From: an uncultured Victivallales bacterium | GTDB taxonomy: Bacteria; Verrucomicrobiota; Lentisphaeria; Victivallales; UBA1829 | Direction of reading: 5' to 3' | DNA length: 64,000 nt | NCBI GenBank assembly: GCA_944391115.1 | Contig: CALXSJ010000007.1 | Coordinates: forward strand, 62,001 to 126,000 | Shown here: in pieces, positions 1 through 9,153 of the stretch | Layout: the number at the start of each line of letters is the position of its first letter | Numbering within the stretch: position 1 is the stretch's first letter | Position numbers and translations under genes: made by a program | The notes under the pieces: generated by a model | Databases searched by the model: none | Told to the model about the DNA's origin: nothing | Seen by the model: only the letters and a program-made list of their open reading frames with translations

Positions 1-915
1 TGTGCCCTGGACCATGACGGGAAACGCTTCGGCGGCAGCAGCGAGGGCGGTTCCTATGTGCACATGGATCCCAATGTCGAGGCATTCCGCCGTGCAAAAG
101 TGGAGGAAGCCGTGGAAGCCGTGAAACGCGGATACGACGGCATCCGCTACGACAATGCGCTGGTTCTGGAGTGTCATTCGACCCTCCATGAACACACCAT
201 GACCTATGCCCATGCCGTCTCCCTGATGCTGCGGGAGATCCGCGACGCGGTCCGGAAGGTGAATCCGCAGGCTGTGGTTTTCATCAACAACGCCGGACCG
301 GATCTGTATTCCGTTGCCGATCTGCACATGTATGAAAGCGGACTCAGCAGCGAAAGTTTCTTTTATGAGCAGGCGGGACGCGGCAAATTGAAGGCCTCCA
401 GCTACGCAGGCGCGCATAACCGCCTGCTGACGGCAAAGGTTCTCTGGGAGTTCGCCGGAAAAAGATACTGCGTTCACGATTATCCCGTCAACACCGGCAA
501 GGGCATTGGCGCCGCCTGGAGATCGGCCATCTTCACGCTGATGCACGACGGAATCTGCAGTTTCGGCGGTGCGATTGAAAACGTGGAGGGGTCGCGCCTG
601 CCGGAATACCGGATTGCATCGGAACTGCTGACCGGACTCGGACACCCGCTCGGGGAAATCGTTTCCTCCGGCAATCTGGCATACCGCGTTTACGACTCCG
701 GAACCATCCTGGTTCTGGAAACGAAGGGAATAAAAGGAACCGGAACGGTCTCCTGCGGTGCTCTTCCGCTCCGTGAGACGGCAGGATACGAACTGTCCTC
801 CCGGATCAGCCATGCACTTCTCCGGAGGCTTTCCGCATCGGAACTGCGGAACGGAATCCCACTGGAGCTCATGCCGGATGGATATGAAGTTCTTCAGATT
901 GGAACACCAGAATGA
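1..915 (+). CDS. TIM-barrel glycosidase-like protein, 3' part (partial)
   Basis: The reading frame is open from base 1, so the gene begins before the window; 304 residues are visible. The segment GYDGIRYDN (visible residues 44-52) looks like a barrel strand carrying an acidic catalytic or binding residue, and VVFINNAG further on looks like the next strand. The remaining C-terminal part reads as a small beta domain (YRVYDSGTILVLETKG). This layout resembles uncharacterised glycoside-hydrolase-like barrel proteins, but no family signature is certain. The next gene starts about 115 bases later on the same strand, so they may share a transcript. Function beyond carbohydrate-related is inference. 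Confidence 0.6.
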   Translation, partial: CALDHDGKRFGGSSEGGSYVHMDPNVEAFRRAKVEEAVEAVKRGYDGIRYDNALVLECHSTLHEHTMTYAHAVSLMLREIRDAVRKVNPQAVVFINNAGPDLYSVADLHMYESGLSSESFFYEQAGRGKLKASSYAGAHNRLLTAKVLWEFAGKRYCVHDYPVNTGKGIGAAWRSAIFTLMHDGICSFGGAIENVEGSRLPEYRIASELLTGLGHPLGEIVSSGNLAYRVYDSGTILVLETKGIKGTGTVSCGALPLRETAGYELSSRISHALLRRLSASELRNGIPLELMPDGYEVLQIGTPE

Positions 916-1030
916 ATCCGGAGAAGGACGGCAGAAAATGGAAACAGGAAAATTTCGCACAGGACAACGGCAAAACAGTTTTTCCGCATCGGAAACTACT
1001 GTAAAACAAAAATCGAACCGGAGGCAGATC

Positions 1031-4000
1031 ATGCTGAAATTATTTCTCTTTACTGTAATGTTTTGTTCCGCAATCGCGCTCTCCGCGGCGGAGGGGCGGG
1101 GAACTCCTCCCGAGAGGATTTTCCCGAAAATCAGAGATTATTTCACCTTCGGCATCTATGAATTCGGGAACAATCCCGCACACCAGGCTTTTTTAAGCAG
1201 GACTCAGAACATCGCGCCCGCGCAGTTGTACGACATCTATGCGAAAGCCTATGCGGAAAGCAATCTGAACACCGTTCTGACCGCGCATGACCACTACATG
1301 ACGCCGTGCGCGAAATACGGCATGAACCTGATCATGCACAAATATTTCTTCTATAACGCGAGAAATAATCCGGAACTGGCGAAAAAGCAGTGGTGCTCCT
1401 ATGTGGAAAGATACAGGAACAATCCCAATCTTCTCTCCTGGTATCTCTACGATGAAATTGAATCGCCGAAAATCAGCGAGGAGCTCGGGAAGATCCGGAA
1501 AGCCATTTTCCAAATCGATCAGACCCGCCCCTGCAGCGTGGTTACGAGCAGCGTTCACAAAAATGTCGCGGCGATGTTCCAGTACTATATGTGGGACTGC
1601 TACATGTTTTATACGGCGACGGCCGACGGCGGTTCCCTGGGCAGGCTGAAAACATTTGCGAGGCAGGCTGCTGCATCCGCTCCCTATATCAATGTGGCCG
1701 TCATTCAGGCGAATGACTACGGCAATTATGATCCCTCTCCCGCGGAGGTCCGCGCCCAGACCTTCACCGTGCTTGCCAACGGTTCCAACGGTGTGCTTTA
1801 TTACCTGGGACTCGTCCCTCTCTGCTCCTGGAGCAAGTGGACGCAGAAGGACAACTATTTCAACATTGCGAATCTGCGCGAAAAAGCGCTGCTGGATTTT
1901 TACGGCACCCCGAACGGAAAACTGCGCGCCATTGCGGAAATGGGGGAAAAGCTCCTGCCGCGGGGATATCTGCTTGTTTCCGGGAAATCTCTTCCCGACT
2001 TTCCCGGTCTGTCCGTCCGATGCGGGAAATATACGCAGACTCTCCCCCGGGAAGACAAGAACAAGATCCTCCGCGGCGTGACGGAGGATATTCCCGCTGT
2101 CGAAGCAGGAGTCTGGCAGCGGGAGGATGCGCTCGTCATCATTCCCTACAACAATGACGTCTGCAGGACCCGGAAAGCGGAAATCTCGTTCCGGGCTCCT
2201 TCCGAACGCCATTGCCTCTATAATCTCTGGACGCTGGAAAAGGTCAACTGGAAAAACGGCGGATCGTTCCGCGTGGAGCTCGCGCCGGGAGACGGCTGCT
2301 TCTATTTCTGTTCCACACCCGAAGCATTTGAAAAGGAGAAAGCCGTCATTCTGCACAAGGATACGGAACAGCGCTTGAAAAAGCTGCAATTTCATCTCCG
2401 GGAACCCGGCAGCCGGAAATATCTGGATCTGACGCAGGCTGACGCGCTGGCGGAACAGAGCCGCCAGCTGTTGTCCGAAGGAAAGAGCGCCGCGGCAAAT
2501 GCGCTGGCGAAACAGGCGGAGGCTGCATTCGCCAGCGCCCGGCAGAATTCAGCGGAATACACCTCGATTGAAACATCCATTGCAAAATGCAGGCAGATTC
2601 TTCTCCGCCTGAATGGTTTCCTGGCGGAAAAATCCCTTGTTTTCTATGATACTGCCTGGTGGCAGCCCCTGATGCCCGGCCATGATCTGGCGCGCCTGGA
2701 TTCCCCGATCGGACTGGGACTGCCCCGCCTTGATGCGATTCTCCAGAAACTGCGGCTTGCATCCGCCCGTTTCTACCCGCTCCTGTCCGCCTTCACGAAC
2801 GGGAAGGAGCAGGAAGGACTTGAGGCTAGTTTCAGTGAACTGGCAGGTGATCTGGAAAATATCTTCGCGGAACTGCGGAACTATAAATTTGAAAAAGGTC
2901 CGGATAAAATCCGTCTCGGGTTTCTTGCGCTGGAATTGCCGGGGGGAAGGAAAAACTTTACAAAGGACACATGGGAATTTGCAAATCTCTGCGTCAGAAA
3001 CGCCGCAATGATTTTCCTTTCCGATGACGGACGCTTTGTCAATGCGGAAGGGGAGGAGGTCGACCTGAATGAATTCGATCTCCTGTGGTGGGATTATTCC
3101 ACACCCGAAGGCGGCGCTTTTCTTGATCACGGAAAACAGGTCCGGGTTCCGAAGGCGCTGCTGTCTCCGCAGGTGATACGGCGGATCCGGGAATATCTGA
3201 GCACAGGAAAGGGACTTCTGCTGACAAAACTCGCCGCATTTTACGTCGTTCCGCTCGGCGTGGAGAAGGTCGAACCCAATTTTGTGCTTGTGAACCGGAA
3301 AACCTTCCTGACCGATGTTCTGATGGGCAGTCAGGTGACCTATAAAATCCAGCTCGGAATCAAACCGACTCCCGGCAATGACAATCATCCGCTGTTCCGC
3401 GGTTTTTCACCAACAGGAACCTTTTTCAAAGGAGAGGATCTGACGAAAACACGCAGTCTTGCCTCCTGGGTCTATCCGGCGGTTCCGGAAAACGGCAATG
3501 TGATCGGCCAGCGGGAAGCCTATTTCTCTCCGCTTCCGGATCAGAAATATTTCGACCTTGTGGAGTTCCCCTGCGGCAAAGGGCGGATCATCGCCTGCGC
3601 GTCGCCGGGCATCGAATTCGACCTGAACTTTTCCGACCGCGGAAAACGCTACTGGCATTATCTGGATATGCAGAAGTTCGTATTCAACCTTCTGGAATAT
3701 CTCGGCACGCCGGAAAAACGCCTTCCGTTCGTGAAACAGAAAATCACCCGTCCCTTCTTTCACGAGGACATTGCAAAAGCGGAACGGAATCCGGCGCTGA
3801 CCTGGAAGGCGTCCAGCGGAAATGCCGCACCGCTGTTCCATTCGGTGCGCGGTGGTGCCAATGTCTGGATCAGCGGGGAAAACAACGCTTTCATCGAATG
3901 CGATTTCGGAAAGACGGCGCTGATCGGCAAAGTTGTCGTGAACTCCTTCTTTTACAACAGCCGCTGGAACACCACGCATCTGCGTCTGAAAATCAAGGAT

Positions 4001-4222
4001 GAGAAAAGCGGCGCCTTTGTTGATCTCAATCCGCCGGCGGTCTATGAAAACGCCGATCTGATCTGGGAAGCGGCGCGCTTCTCCTTCGCACCCGTCCGAA
4101 CCTCCGCAATCCGGATCGAGGAAATCCGGCGCGCACCGGACCGGAAAGTACTGAAAGGCCATACGCAGGCGAGTCCGCCGAACGGCATCGCCAACATCAC
4201 CGTTTACGGAAAAACCGAATAA
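1031..4222 (+). CDS. Large secreted glycosidase-like multidomain protein
   Basis: The protein has 1063 residues. The ATG at 1031 is chosen over longer in-frame starts because GGAGG lies at 1020-1024 and the product then begins with a typical Sec signal peptide (residues 1-20, ending ALSAA). Residues about 35-380 look like a TIM barrel, with YLYDEIE at 138-144 resembling a strand-4 acid motif. Residues about 440-640 are helical and Ala/Lys/Glu rich. Residues about 670-790 resemble a class I amidotransferase-like or beta-galactosidase trimerisation fold (DLLWWDYST, then IREYLSTGKGLLLTKLAA). The last ~140 residues look like a galactose-binding F5/8-type domain (FIECDFGKTALIGKVVVNS). Probably an exported glycoside hydrolase of undefined family; the catalytic residues are not established. 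Confidence 0.72.
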   Translation: MLKLFLFTVMFCSAIALSAAEGRGTPPERIFPKIRDYFTFGIYEFGNNPAHQAFLSRTQNIAPAQLYDIYAKAYAESNLNTVLTAHDHYMTPCAKYGMNLIMHKYFFYNARNNPELAKKQWCSYVERYRNNPNLLSWYLYDEIESPKISEELGKIRKAIFQIDQTRPCSVVTSSVHKNVAAMFQYYMWDCYMFYTATADGGSLGRLKTFARQAAASAPYINVAVIQANDYGNYDPSPAEVRAQTFTVLANGSNGVLYYLGLVPLCSWSKWTQKDNYFNIANLREKALLDFYGTPNGKLRAIAEMGEKLLPRGYLLVSGKSLPDFPGLSVRCGKYTQTLPREDKNKILRGVTEDIPAVEAGVWQREDALVIIPYNNDVCRTRKAEISFRAPSERHCLYNLWTLEKVNWKNGGSFRVELAPGDGCFYFCSTPEAFEKEKAVILHKDTEQRLKKLQFHLREPGSRKYLDLTQADALAEQSRQLLSEGKSAAANALAKQAEAAFASARQNSAEYTSIETSIAKCRQILLRLNGFLAEKSLVFYDTAWWQPLMPGHDLARLDSPIGLGLPRLDAILQKLRLASARFYPLLSAFTNGKEQEGLEASFSELAGDLENIFAELRNYKFEKGPDKIRLGFLALELPGGRKNFTKDTWEFANLCVRNAAMIFLSDDGRFVNAEGEEVDLNEFDLLWWDYSTPEGGAFLDHGKQVRVPKALLSPQVIRRIREYLSTGKGLLLTKLAAFYVVPLGVEKVEPNFVLVNRKTFLTDVLMGSQVTYKIQLGIKPTPGNDNHPLFRGFSPTGTFFKGEDLTKTRSLASWVYPAVPENGNVIGQREAYFSPLPDQKYFDLVEFPCGKGRIIACASPGIEFDLNFSDRGKRYWHYLDMQKFVFNLLEYLGTPEKRLPFVKQKITRPFFHEDIAKAERNPALTWKASSGNAAPLFHSVRGGANVWISGENNAFIECDFGKTALIGKVVVNSFFYNSRWNTTHLRLKIKDEKSGAFVDLNPPAVYENADLIWEAARFSFAPVRTSAIRIEEIRRAPDRKVLKGHTQASPPNGIANITVYGKTE

Positions 4223-4248
4223 TTCGGGATGACAATCCCGCAGCGGAG

Positions 4249-4303
4249 CGGCAGGGTGCGGAGCCGGAAAAACCGGGCGCCGGTCCCTGCCGGACACTTT
4301 TTT
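4249..4303 (+). terminator. Rho-independent terminator after the large secreted protein gene
   Basis: CGGCAGGG (4249-4256) pairs with CCCTGCCG (4285-4292), with further pairing inside the loop, and six T follow at 4298-4303. It sits just past the stop at 4222 and also marks the end of the convergent LacI-type gene. Confidence 0.75.
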
Positions 4304-4477
4304 CAGCGGAAAAGAATTTGCGGGATCTGGCTGTTCCAGAAACCGGAAGGAAGGCGGCGTCTTGATTTCCAGAGAGTATTTGCCTGGAATATTGCTGATT
4401 TTTCTTTCCGTTTCCGGCCGCGGATCGGAAAATGCCTGATGCCGGCGATCTTGCCGTATATGGGGGCAGTGCTCCTG

Positions 4478-4891
4478 CTAGAGAATGATCCGTTTCTTGT
4501 CAAAATCAAAGGGGACGGGGAATATGTCTTTTCTCTGAAAAAGCGGATGTCCCGGAGGAAGATCAAAGGCGAGGATCCGGTCTGCGATGTATTGATCCGG
4601 AAAGCCGGTGTTTTCCGCGAAAAGACAGATGACACGATATTTCCGGCGCTGGAGCCTCTGCATCAGAAGATTCATTTTCGCCAGCGACTCTTCGGAATCG
4701 TTCTGAAAGACGAGGAGGGCTGTTTTGCGATGTTTCCCGGAGAAATTCCTGTAGCCGCTCCCTGCGGCCTCCTCACGGACCTTCAGACGGATCTCATCCC
4801 GGACTCCGTGCTTGTTGGAAAGAGCACGGGATACCTGCGAAACGGAAATGCCGAGCTTATCGGCGATATCAGACTGCTTCACTTTATGCAT
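4478..4891 (-). CDS. Truncated LacI-type regulator (HTH plus half of the sensor domain)
   Basis: The protein has 137 residues, against about 330 for a normal LacI-family regulator. Residues 1-55 are a good LacI helix-turn-helix (MHKVKQSDIADKLGISVSQVSRALSN) with the hinge-like VREEAAGSGYR. Residues 60-137 resemble only the first strands of the periplasmic-binding-like sensor (KTALLVFQND, then RILAFDLPP). The frame meets TAG at 4478, and no second half of a sensor appears in the remaining ~175 bases before the terminator of the convergent gene. The start codon lies inside the stop region of the upstream LacI gene (8-base overlap, ATGCATAA), which suggests coupled translation. It may be a degraded gene or a short partner that still binds DNA. 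Confidence 0.65.
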   Translation of the reverse strand: MHKVKQSDIADKLGISVSQVSRALSNKHGVRDEIRLKVREEAAGSGYRNFSGKHRKTALLVFQNDSEESLAKMNLLMQRLQRRKYRVICLFAENTGFPDQYIADRILAFDLPPGHPLFQRKDIFPVPFDFDKKRIIL

Positions 4892-5813
4892 CCCGGACCC
4901 TCCCCGCGGATCCGCGGACATGGAATTTTCCCGGGATTCGCGTGACAGATGGAATTGTCTTTCCCGCGAGTTTTTCTTTCAGCAGCATAATTCCCCTTTT
5001 CACGACAAGATCATTGTCGATTTCAATCGCTGTCAAGTTGAAATCCGCCGTGCGCGGCTGCTCATATACAATGACTGATACGTCTTCCGGAATCCGGACA
5101 CGGCATCGGGAAAAAATGTTCAGCAGGCGCTGATGGTCAAAATCTGATACCACGATGAATGCGGTGAATCCTTCCCGCAGAAGTTTCGGCAGAATCACCT
5201 GAATCCTGCCTGCGGGCTCATAATTTTCGTTGTAAACGCAATGACGGATGCCGAACGATTCCGCCGCGGAGAAAAATCCGTCCATCCCGCGATTGACGAC
5301 TTTCTGCGGCGCAGACAGGCTCACGGGATGCAGACGGGCGATGTGCCTGTGTCCAAGGGAAGCCAGATACCCTACGGCGGATTCCATCTCCCAGTCCGCA
5401 TCCGGCTGCACCGCTTCAATCCGTTCCAGCCTGCTGCCGTACTGATTCACCATAACCAGCGGAATCGTGAATTGCGGACACCAGACGTCCTCGATCCGGT
5501 CGGCGCCATTGGCGCAGATCGCTCCATCAAAAAATTTCTCATCGTTTGGTGTGAAATGACGGAAAGGCATGATGACGCCGTTGATTCCGTTCCGCTGAAG
5601 CTCCTTCAGACAGAGCACGTTCCAGTCGTCAATGCCGGGGGGCGAAAGAACCACAACGGAATTCTTTTTCCTGCCGTATTCCAGTTTCCCGGCTGTCTGC
5701 AGGATCTTTTTCCGGGTTTCAGGATCCACTCCTTTGCAGCCGTTCAGTGCGCGGGACGCCTGCGCCATGGAACAACCGGCCGCAGCGGCAATATCCTTGA
5801 TGCGTACTTTCAT
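4884..5813 (-). CDS. LacI-family transcriptional regulator
   Basis: The protein has 309 residues. Residues 1-50 form a LacI-type helix-turn-helix (IKDIAAAAGCSMAQASRALN) followed by hinge and a periplasmic-binding-protein-like sensor. It shows the usual LGHRHIARLH segment near residue 150 and a C-terminal PEDVSVIVYEQ segment. It therefore probably binds a palindromic operator and a sugar ligand in the cytoplasm. It is transcribed away from the glycosidase-like gene at 6123, whose promoter carries a 12-base palindrome, so that gene and possibly itself are the likely targets. The downstream truncated LacI gene overlaps it by 8 bases. Ligand unknown. Confidence 0.9.
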   Translation of the reverse strand: MKVRIKDIAAAAGCSMAQASRALNGCKGVDPETRKKILQTAGKLEYGRKKNSVVVLSPPGIDDWNVLCLKELQRNGINGVIMPFRHFTPNDEKFFDGAICANGADRIEDVWCPQFTIPLVMVNQYGSRLERIEAVQPDADWEMESAVGYLASLGHRHIARLHPVSLSAPQKVVNRGMDGFFSAAESFGIRHCVYNENYEPAGRIQVILPKLLREGFTAFIVVSDFDHQRLLNIFSRCRVRIPEDVSVIVYEQPRTADFNLTAIEIDNDLVVKRGIMLLKEKLAGKTIPSVTRIPGKFHVRGSAGRVRDA

Positions 5814-5828
5814 GGTATCATCCCGTTG

Positions 5829-5885
5829 ATTAAAAAAATTGGATGAACAGTGCGATGCCCTGCACTGCGAAAATCACTTCGTGCT
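5829..5885 (+). repeat. Degenerate third copy of the hairpin-rich intergenic repeat
   Basis: The segment aligns over about 55 bases with the start of the tandem copies at 37069 and 37218. It shares the A-rich start, the block GTGCGATGC, then CTGCA, a GAAAA run and CTTCGTGC. The first hairpin is kept with changed bases (AGTGC pairs with GCACT). The second and third hairpins are missing, so this is a 5' fragment. It lies in the upstream region of the first LacI gene. Confidence 0.6.
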
Positions 5886-6041
5886 CTCCTTGAAGAAAAA
5901 GCGTTCGGCGCCCGGAATTTAATATAGGATGGTGAAATTTGTTTTTCAAGCCGGGCGGAACCGAATAAAATCTTCATTTGTTTTCATTTGTGTTTTCAAA
6001 TTCATTTCATACGGGAATTAATGCATTCTGTTTGCAATTTA

Positions 6042-6053
6042 TTTTCATGAAAA
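6042..6053. promoter_or_regulatory. Palindrome TTTTCATGAAAA, candidate LacI-type operator
   Basis: This is a perfect 12-base palindrome ending five bases before the -35 box at 6058. Its place between a LacI-family gene and the divergent target promoter makes it a candidate operator. That assignment is inference. Confidence 0.45.
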
Positions 6054-6057
6054 ACAC

Positions 6058-6086
6058 TTGCCGGAAAAGATATTTTGCATTATAAT
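6058..6086 (+). promoter_or_regulatory. Sigma70-type promoter of the 6123 gene
   Basis: TTGCCG (6058-6063) and a perfect TATAAT (6081-6086) are separated by 17 bases. Transcription would start near 6093, which leaves little leader for the ATG at 6102 and favours the ATG at 6123. Confidence 0.75.
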
Positions 6087-6122
6087 GTCGACAGGAAAGC
6101 GATGGAAAGGATAAAAAGGGAA

Positions 6123-8246
6123 ATGACAGTTCTCCGCGGCTCATTCAGATTTCAGGAAAACGACGGAAGCCTGGTTTCGGTTTCAAGCGGAAACCATGAA
6201 CTTCCGCTGAGCGGGGCGCCGTTTTTCTCGCTGGGATTGCGCAGTCAGACCGGCGAACTTGTCACATTGAGTTCAGCGGATTTCCGTTTCTCCTGCACAG
6301 AGGAAAATGACGCTCTGCTGTTCCATCACAGCGGACATCCCGGATTTCCGGAACTGTGCGTCCGCACGGCGATCCGGGAACAGGACGGCATGCTTCATTT
6401 CCGCCCCGACGTAAGAAATGTCCCTTTTGAATATCTTCTGGAATGGATCGATCTGCCGCAGCCGGTCCTGCCGGAGGGGGGAACGATCTTCTGGCCGCAG
6501 CTGGAAGGAGTGCTGATCGATGATCCCCGCGCACGGCAGAACTCTCCGTGGAGCCGCTATCACGTTCTCGGTTTTCTGGGACGCACCGAAGGAATCGCAT
6601 ACAGCGAAGGCGGTTACTATCCCGGTGTCTGCCAGATGCAGTTCCTTTCCTGGGAAAAAGACGGATATGTCCTTTACTTCGGCGCGCATGACTTGAAACA
6701 CGGCACGAAAGCCGTGGAATATGAACCGCTTGAAGACGGAACCGTGCGTTTGAGTCTACAGACTTTCTGCGGCGGGGCGGAACCGTATCTGCCGGAGTTT
6801 GATTATGTCCTGAGCTTCCGCAGGGGGAACTGGATGGATGCTTGTTCCATTTACCGGGAGTGGATTTCCCATGACCCGCGGATGCCGGAAAAAGGCAGGC
6901 TGCCGGCGTTGGTGAAAGAATCTCCTGTTGTAGTCATTTACCCCGTGCGAGGATATGGCGACGACAAGGGGAGGATGGATACCTGCAACGAATATTATCC
7001 CTATGTCAACGCTCTTCCTCATGTGGAAAATTATGCGGAGCGTTTTGAATCGAAAGTCCTTGCACTGCTGATGCACTGGGAGGGAACTGCGCCGTGGGCG
7101 CCGCCATATGTCTGGCCGCCCTGCGGCGGGGAGGAGGAACTGAAAAAATTTTCGGATGCCCTGCATGCAGGAGGAAATTATCTGGGACTTTACTGTTCCG
7201 GCACCGCATGGACACAGAAAAGCTGCATTCTTGCCTATTCCCGGGAACGGGAATGCGAGGAGAAGGGACTGAAGCGGAACATGATCCGGGGACCGAAGGG
7301 GGAGATCGAGGCGGTCATCTGCTGTGCGCCGGAAGCCCAGCGCCTGGGGTTTGACATGTGTCTGACTGAAGAATGGCCGCGCAGGACATTATGCAATGAA
7401 TTCGAAAAAATCCGGAATGCCGATGTCGACTATGTGCAGTTTTTCGATCAGAATCTGGGAGGAGCGTATCATGCCTGTTATTCCCGGGCGCACAGGCATC
7501 CCGCCGTGCCGGGCGCATGGCAGACGGAAGCGATGCAGTCACTGCTTGCGGAAATGACGGAATCCCTCCGCGGGAAAGAAGTCCTGCTGGGTTGCGAGGG
7601 CGCGGCGGCGGATGCTTATCTCAGGCATCTTCCCTTCAACGATTTGCGCGCCTGCTGGAACTATACACGCGGAATTCCGGTCCCGGGATACCAGTTCGTG
7701 TTTCACGAATACTGCAATAACTTCATGGGCAATCAGTGCGGCATTCATGCGGCCGTTGACTGCCGGATTTCCCCCGGGCATTTGCTGTACCGGACGGCCT
7801 ATGCGTTTATTTCCGGGGACTTGCTTTCTGTTGTATTGAAGAATGCGGGAAGAATTCATTATGGCTGGGGGGCTTCATGGGATCTGCCGGAACCGGATCA
7901 GGAATCCGTCATCACGCTGATCCGCAATCTGAACGCCATGCGCCGGAAATACGGAAAGTTCCTTCAGTTCGGACGCATGGAAAAGATGCGGACGGAACTG
8001 ACATGCGGCGCCTGGGATCTTGCCGTGCACGGAAAAATCCTTTCCATGCCCTCCGTTCTGAGCTCTGCCTGGACCGCGCCGGATGGAGAACAGGCGGAAA
8101 TCTTCGTCAACTATCTGCCGGAGGCGCAGAAAATCAGACTGCGCAATCGCGGAAGAGAAAAAACAATGGAAATTCCGCCGCTGACAGCCATTGCTGTTCC
8201 GGAATCTGTATTTCAGTCCGAATCAGTCAGGGCATGCAGAATATGA
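6123..8246 (+). CDS. Glycosidase-like protein (DUF6259-type, tentative)
   Basis: The protein has 707 residues from the ATG at 6123. An ATG at 6102 and a TTG at 6075 are in frame, but the promoter at 6058-6086 would leave almost no leader for them. There is no signal peptide, so the protein is probably cytoplasmic. An N-terminal beta-rich half (about 1-270) is followed by a barrel-like half with HWEGTAPWAPPYVWPP near 317, FDQNLGGAYHACYS near 440, a GCEGAAADAYL segment near 485 and a C-terminal beta domain. This resembles large PVC/Bacteroidota proteins of the DUF6259 type thought to act on carbohydrates; the family name is from memory. It is divergent from a LacI regulator, which suggests sugar-dependent expression. 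Confidence 0.65.
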   Translation: MTVLRGSFRFQENDGSLVSVSSGNHELPLSGAPFFSLGLRSQTGELVTLSSADFRFSCTEENDALLFHHSGHPGFPELCVRTAIREQDGMLHFRPDVRNVPFEYLLEWIDLPQPVLPEGGTIFWPQLEGVLIDDPRARQNSPWSRYHVLGFLGRTEGIAYSEGGYYPGVCQMQFLSWEKDGYVLYFGAHDLKHGTKAVEYEPLEDGTVRLSLQTFCGGAEPYLPEFDYVLSFRRGNWMDACSIYREWISHDPRMPEKGRLPALVKESPVVVIYPVRGYGDDKGRMDTCNEYYPYVNALPHVENYAERFESKVLALLMHWEGTAPWAPPYVWPPCGGEEELKKFSDALHAGGNYLGLYCSGTAWTQKSCILAYSRERECEEKGLKRNMIRGPKGEIEAVICCAPEAQRLGFDMCLTEEWPRRTLCNEFEKIRNADVDYVQFFDQNLGGAYHACYSRAHRHPAVPGAWQTEAMQSLLAEMTESLRGKEVLLGCEGAAADAYLRHLPFNDLRACWNYTRGIPVPGYQFVFHEYCNNFMGNQCGIHAAVDCRISPGHLLYRTAYAFISGDLLSVVLKNAGRIHYGWGASWDLPEPDQESVITLIRNLNAMRRKYGKFLQFGRMEKMRTELTCGAWDLAVHGKILSMPSVLSSAWTAPDGEQAEIFVNYLPEAQKIRLRNRGREKTMEIPPLTAIAVPESVFQSESVRACRI

Positions 8247-8291
8247 ACATGGAAGGAAGGATATTCAACAGGAAAAACAGAGGAGGGAGTG

Positions 8292-9089
8292 ATGAATTCC
8301 GGAAAATACGGGAAATGCAGATTTACACTGATTGAACTTTTAATCGTTGTTGCAATTCTGGCGATTCTGGCGGCAATCCTGCTGCCGGCATTGAGCAGGG
8401 CACGGGAAACCGCATGGAAGATCAGCTGCCTGAATAACATCAAGGGTTATGCAGTGGGGCAGGCGATGTATGCGGGCGCCTATACCGGATACATGATCGG
8501 TGCAAATAACAGCTGGTTTTTCAGAATGTACGATATCATGAACGGGAAAACCTATGACAGCACCGGTATTGCCACTGCTTCCGAACATGAAAGGAAGCGT
8601 TTCCGCAAAGCGTTCCGCTGTCCGGGTTCTCCGCTGAATGAGGCCTTGTTTTATTATGCGACCAACAGGATGGTCAACACGGATTTGCTGCCTTACGGGA
8701 TCAACCAGTATGCATACTCTCATCTGAAATACGACCGTGTTGTAAAACCGTCCATCAAGCATCTGTTCGGAGACAGCGATGATGACGGGAAACACGGTTA
8801 TTTTATTGCGCTTAATAATTATGAGCTCGGCAACAGACACCGCGGCAACGCATCGCTGGGATATGCAGACGGCCATGCCGCAAGCACGGAGGCGAAAACA
8901 TTATGGGCGCCCGTTACCGTCATGGGAAAAATGGATCCGTATACAGGCGCAGTCATTGCCAGGAGCTCCTCCACAGCGGTGAACTGGGCGACTGCCGGAA
9001 AATATCTGAGGCATCATTGGGGGATTGTGGCAAATCCGAACTCAAGCGCAGAGGTGGATTTCATGACAAATCCGCCAAAAGGATATTAA
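8292..9089 (+). CDS. Type II secretion/pilus pseudopilin-like protein
   Basis: The protein has 265 residues; ATG at 8292 is supported by GGAGGG at 8282-8287. The N-terminus is a prepilin class III leader and helix: R10 then [20 protein letters not shown], with Glu15 at the +5 position after cleavage. The -1 residue is Arg rather than the usual Gly. The C-terminal part has the H-x8-ADGH pattern ([13 protein letters not shown]) common in Planctomycetota/Lentisphaerota pseudopilins (DUF1559-like). It lies between two glycosidase-like genes, 45 bases after one and 64 before the other, so all three may be one transcript. It probably forms part of a surface or periplasmic pseudopilus-like anchor; the exact role is unknown. 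Confidence 0.85.
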   Translation: MNSGKYGKCRFTLIELLIVVAILAILAAILLPALSRARETAWKISCLNNIKGYAVGQAMYAGAYTGYMIGANNSWFFRMYDIMNGKTYDSTGIATASEHERKRFRKAFRCPGSPLNEALFYYATNRMVNTDLLPYGINQYAYSHLKYDRVVKPSIKHLFGDSDDDGKHGYFIALNNYELGNRHRGNASLGYADGHAASTEAKTLWAPVTVMGKMDPYTGAVIARSSSTAVNWATAGKYLRHHWGIVANPNSSAEVDFMTNPPKGY

Positions 9090-9153
9090 TTCCCCGCTTA
9101 TGGTCTGTGATACGGAAAATAGGAAAACATTACAAAAAAAGGAGAGCCATGTC

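Larger units (their letters stand above)
5814..6122. other. Divergent regulatory region between LacI gene and 6123 gene
   Basis: This 309-base stretch has no gene. It contains a degenerate copy of the intergenic hairpin repeat (5829-5885), an AT-rich zone with the direct repeats CTTCATTTG (5972-5980) and TTTCATTTG (5982-5990) and the small dyad ATTTG-N6-CAAAT (5986-6001), then a 12-base perfect palindrome and a sigma70-type promoter. Confidence 0.7.

Noticed and set aside
4303-4635. Second half of the truncated LacI gene in another frame
   Set aside because: The 110-codon frame shows no sensor-domain motifs and runs into the terminator, so a simple frameshift does not restore a full gene.
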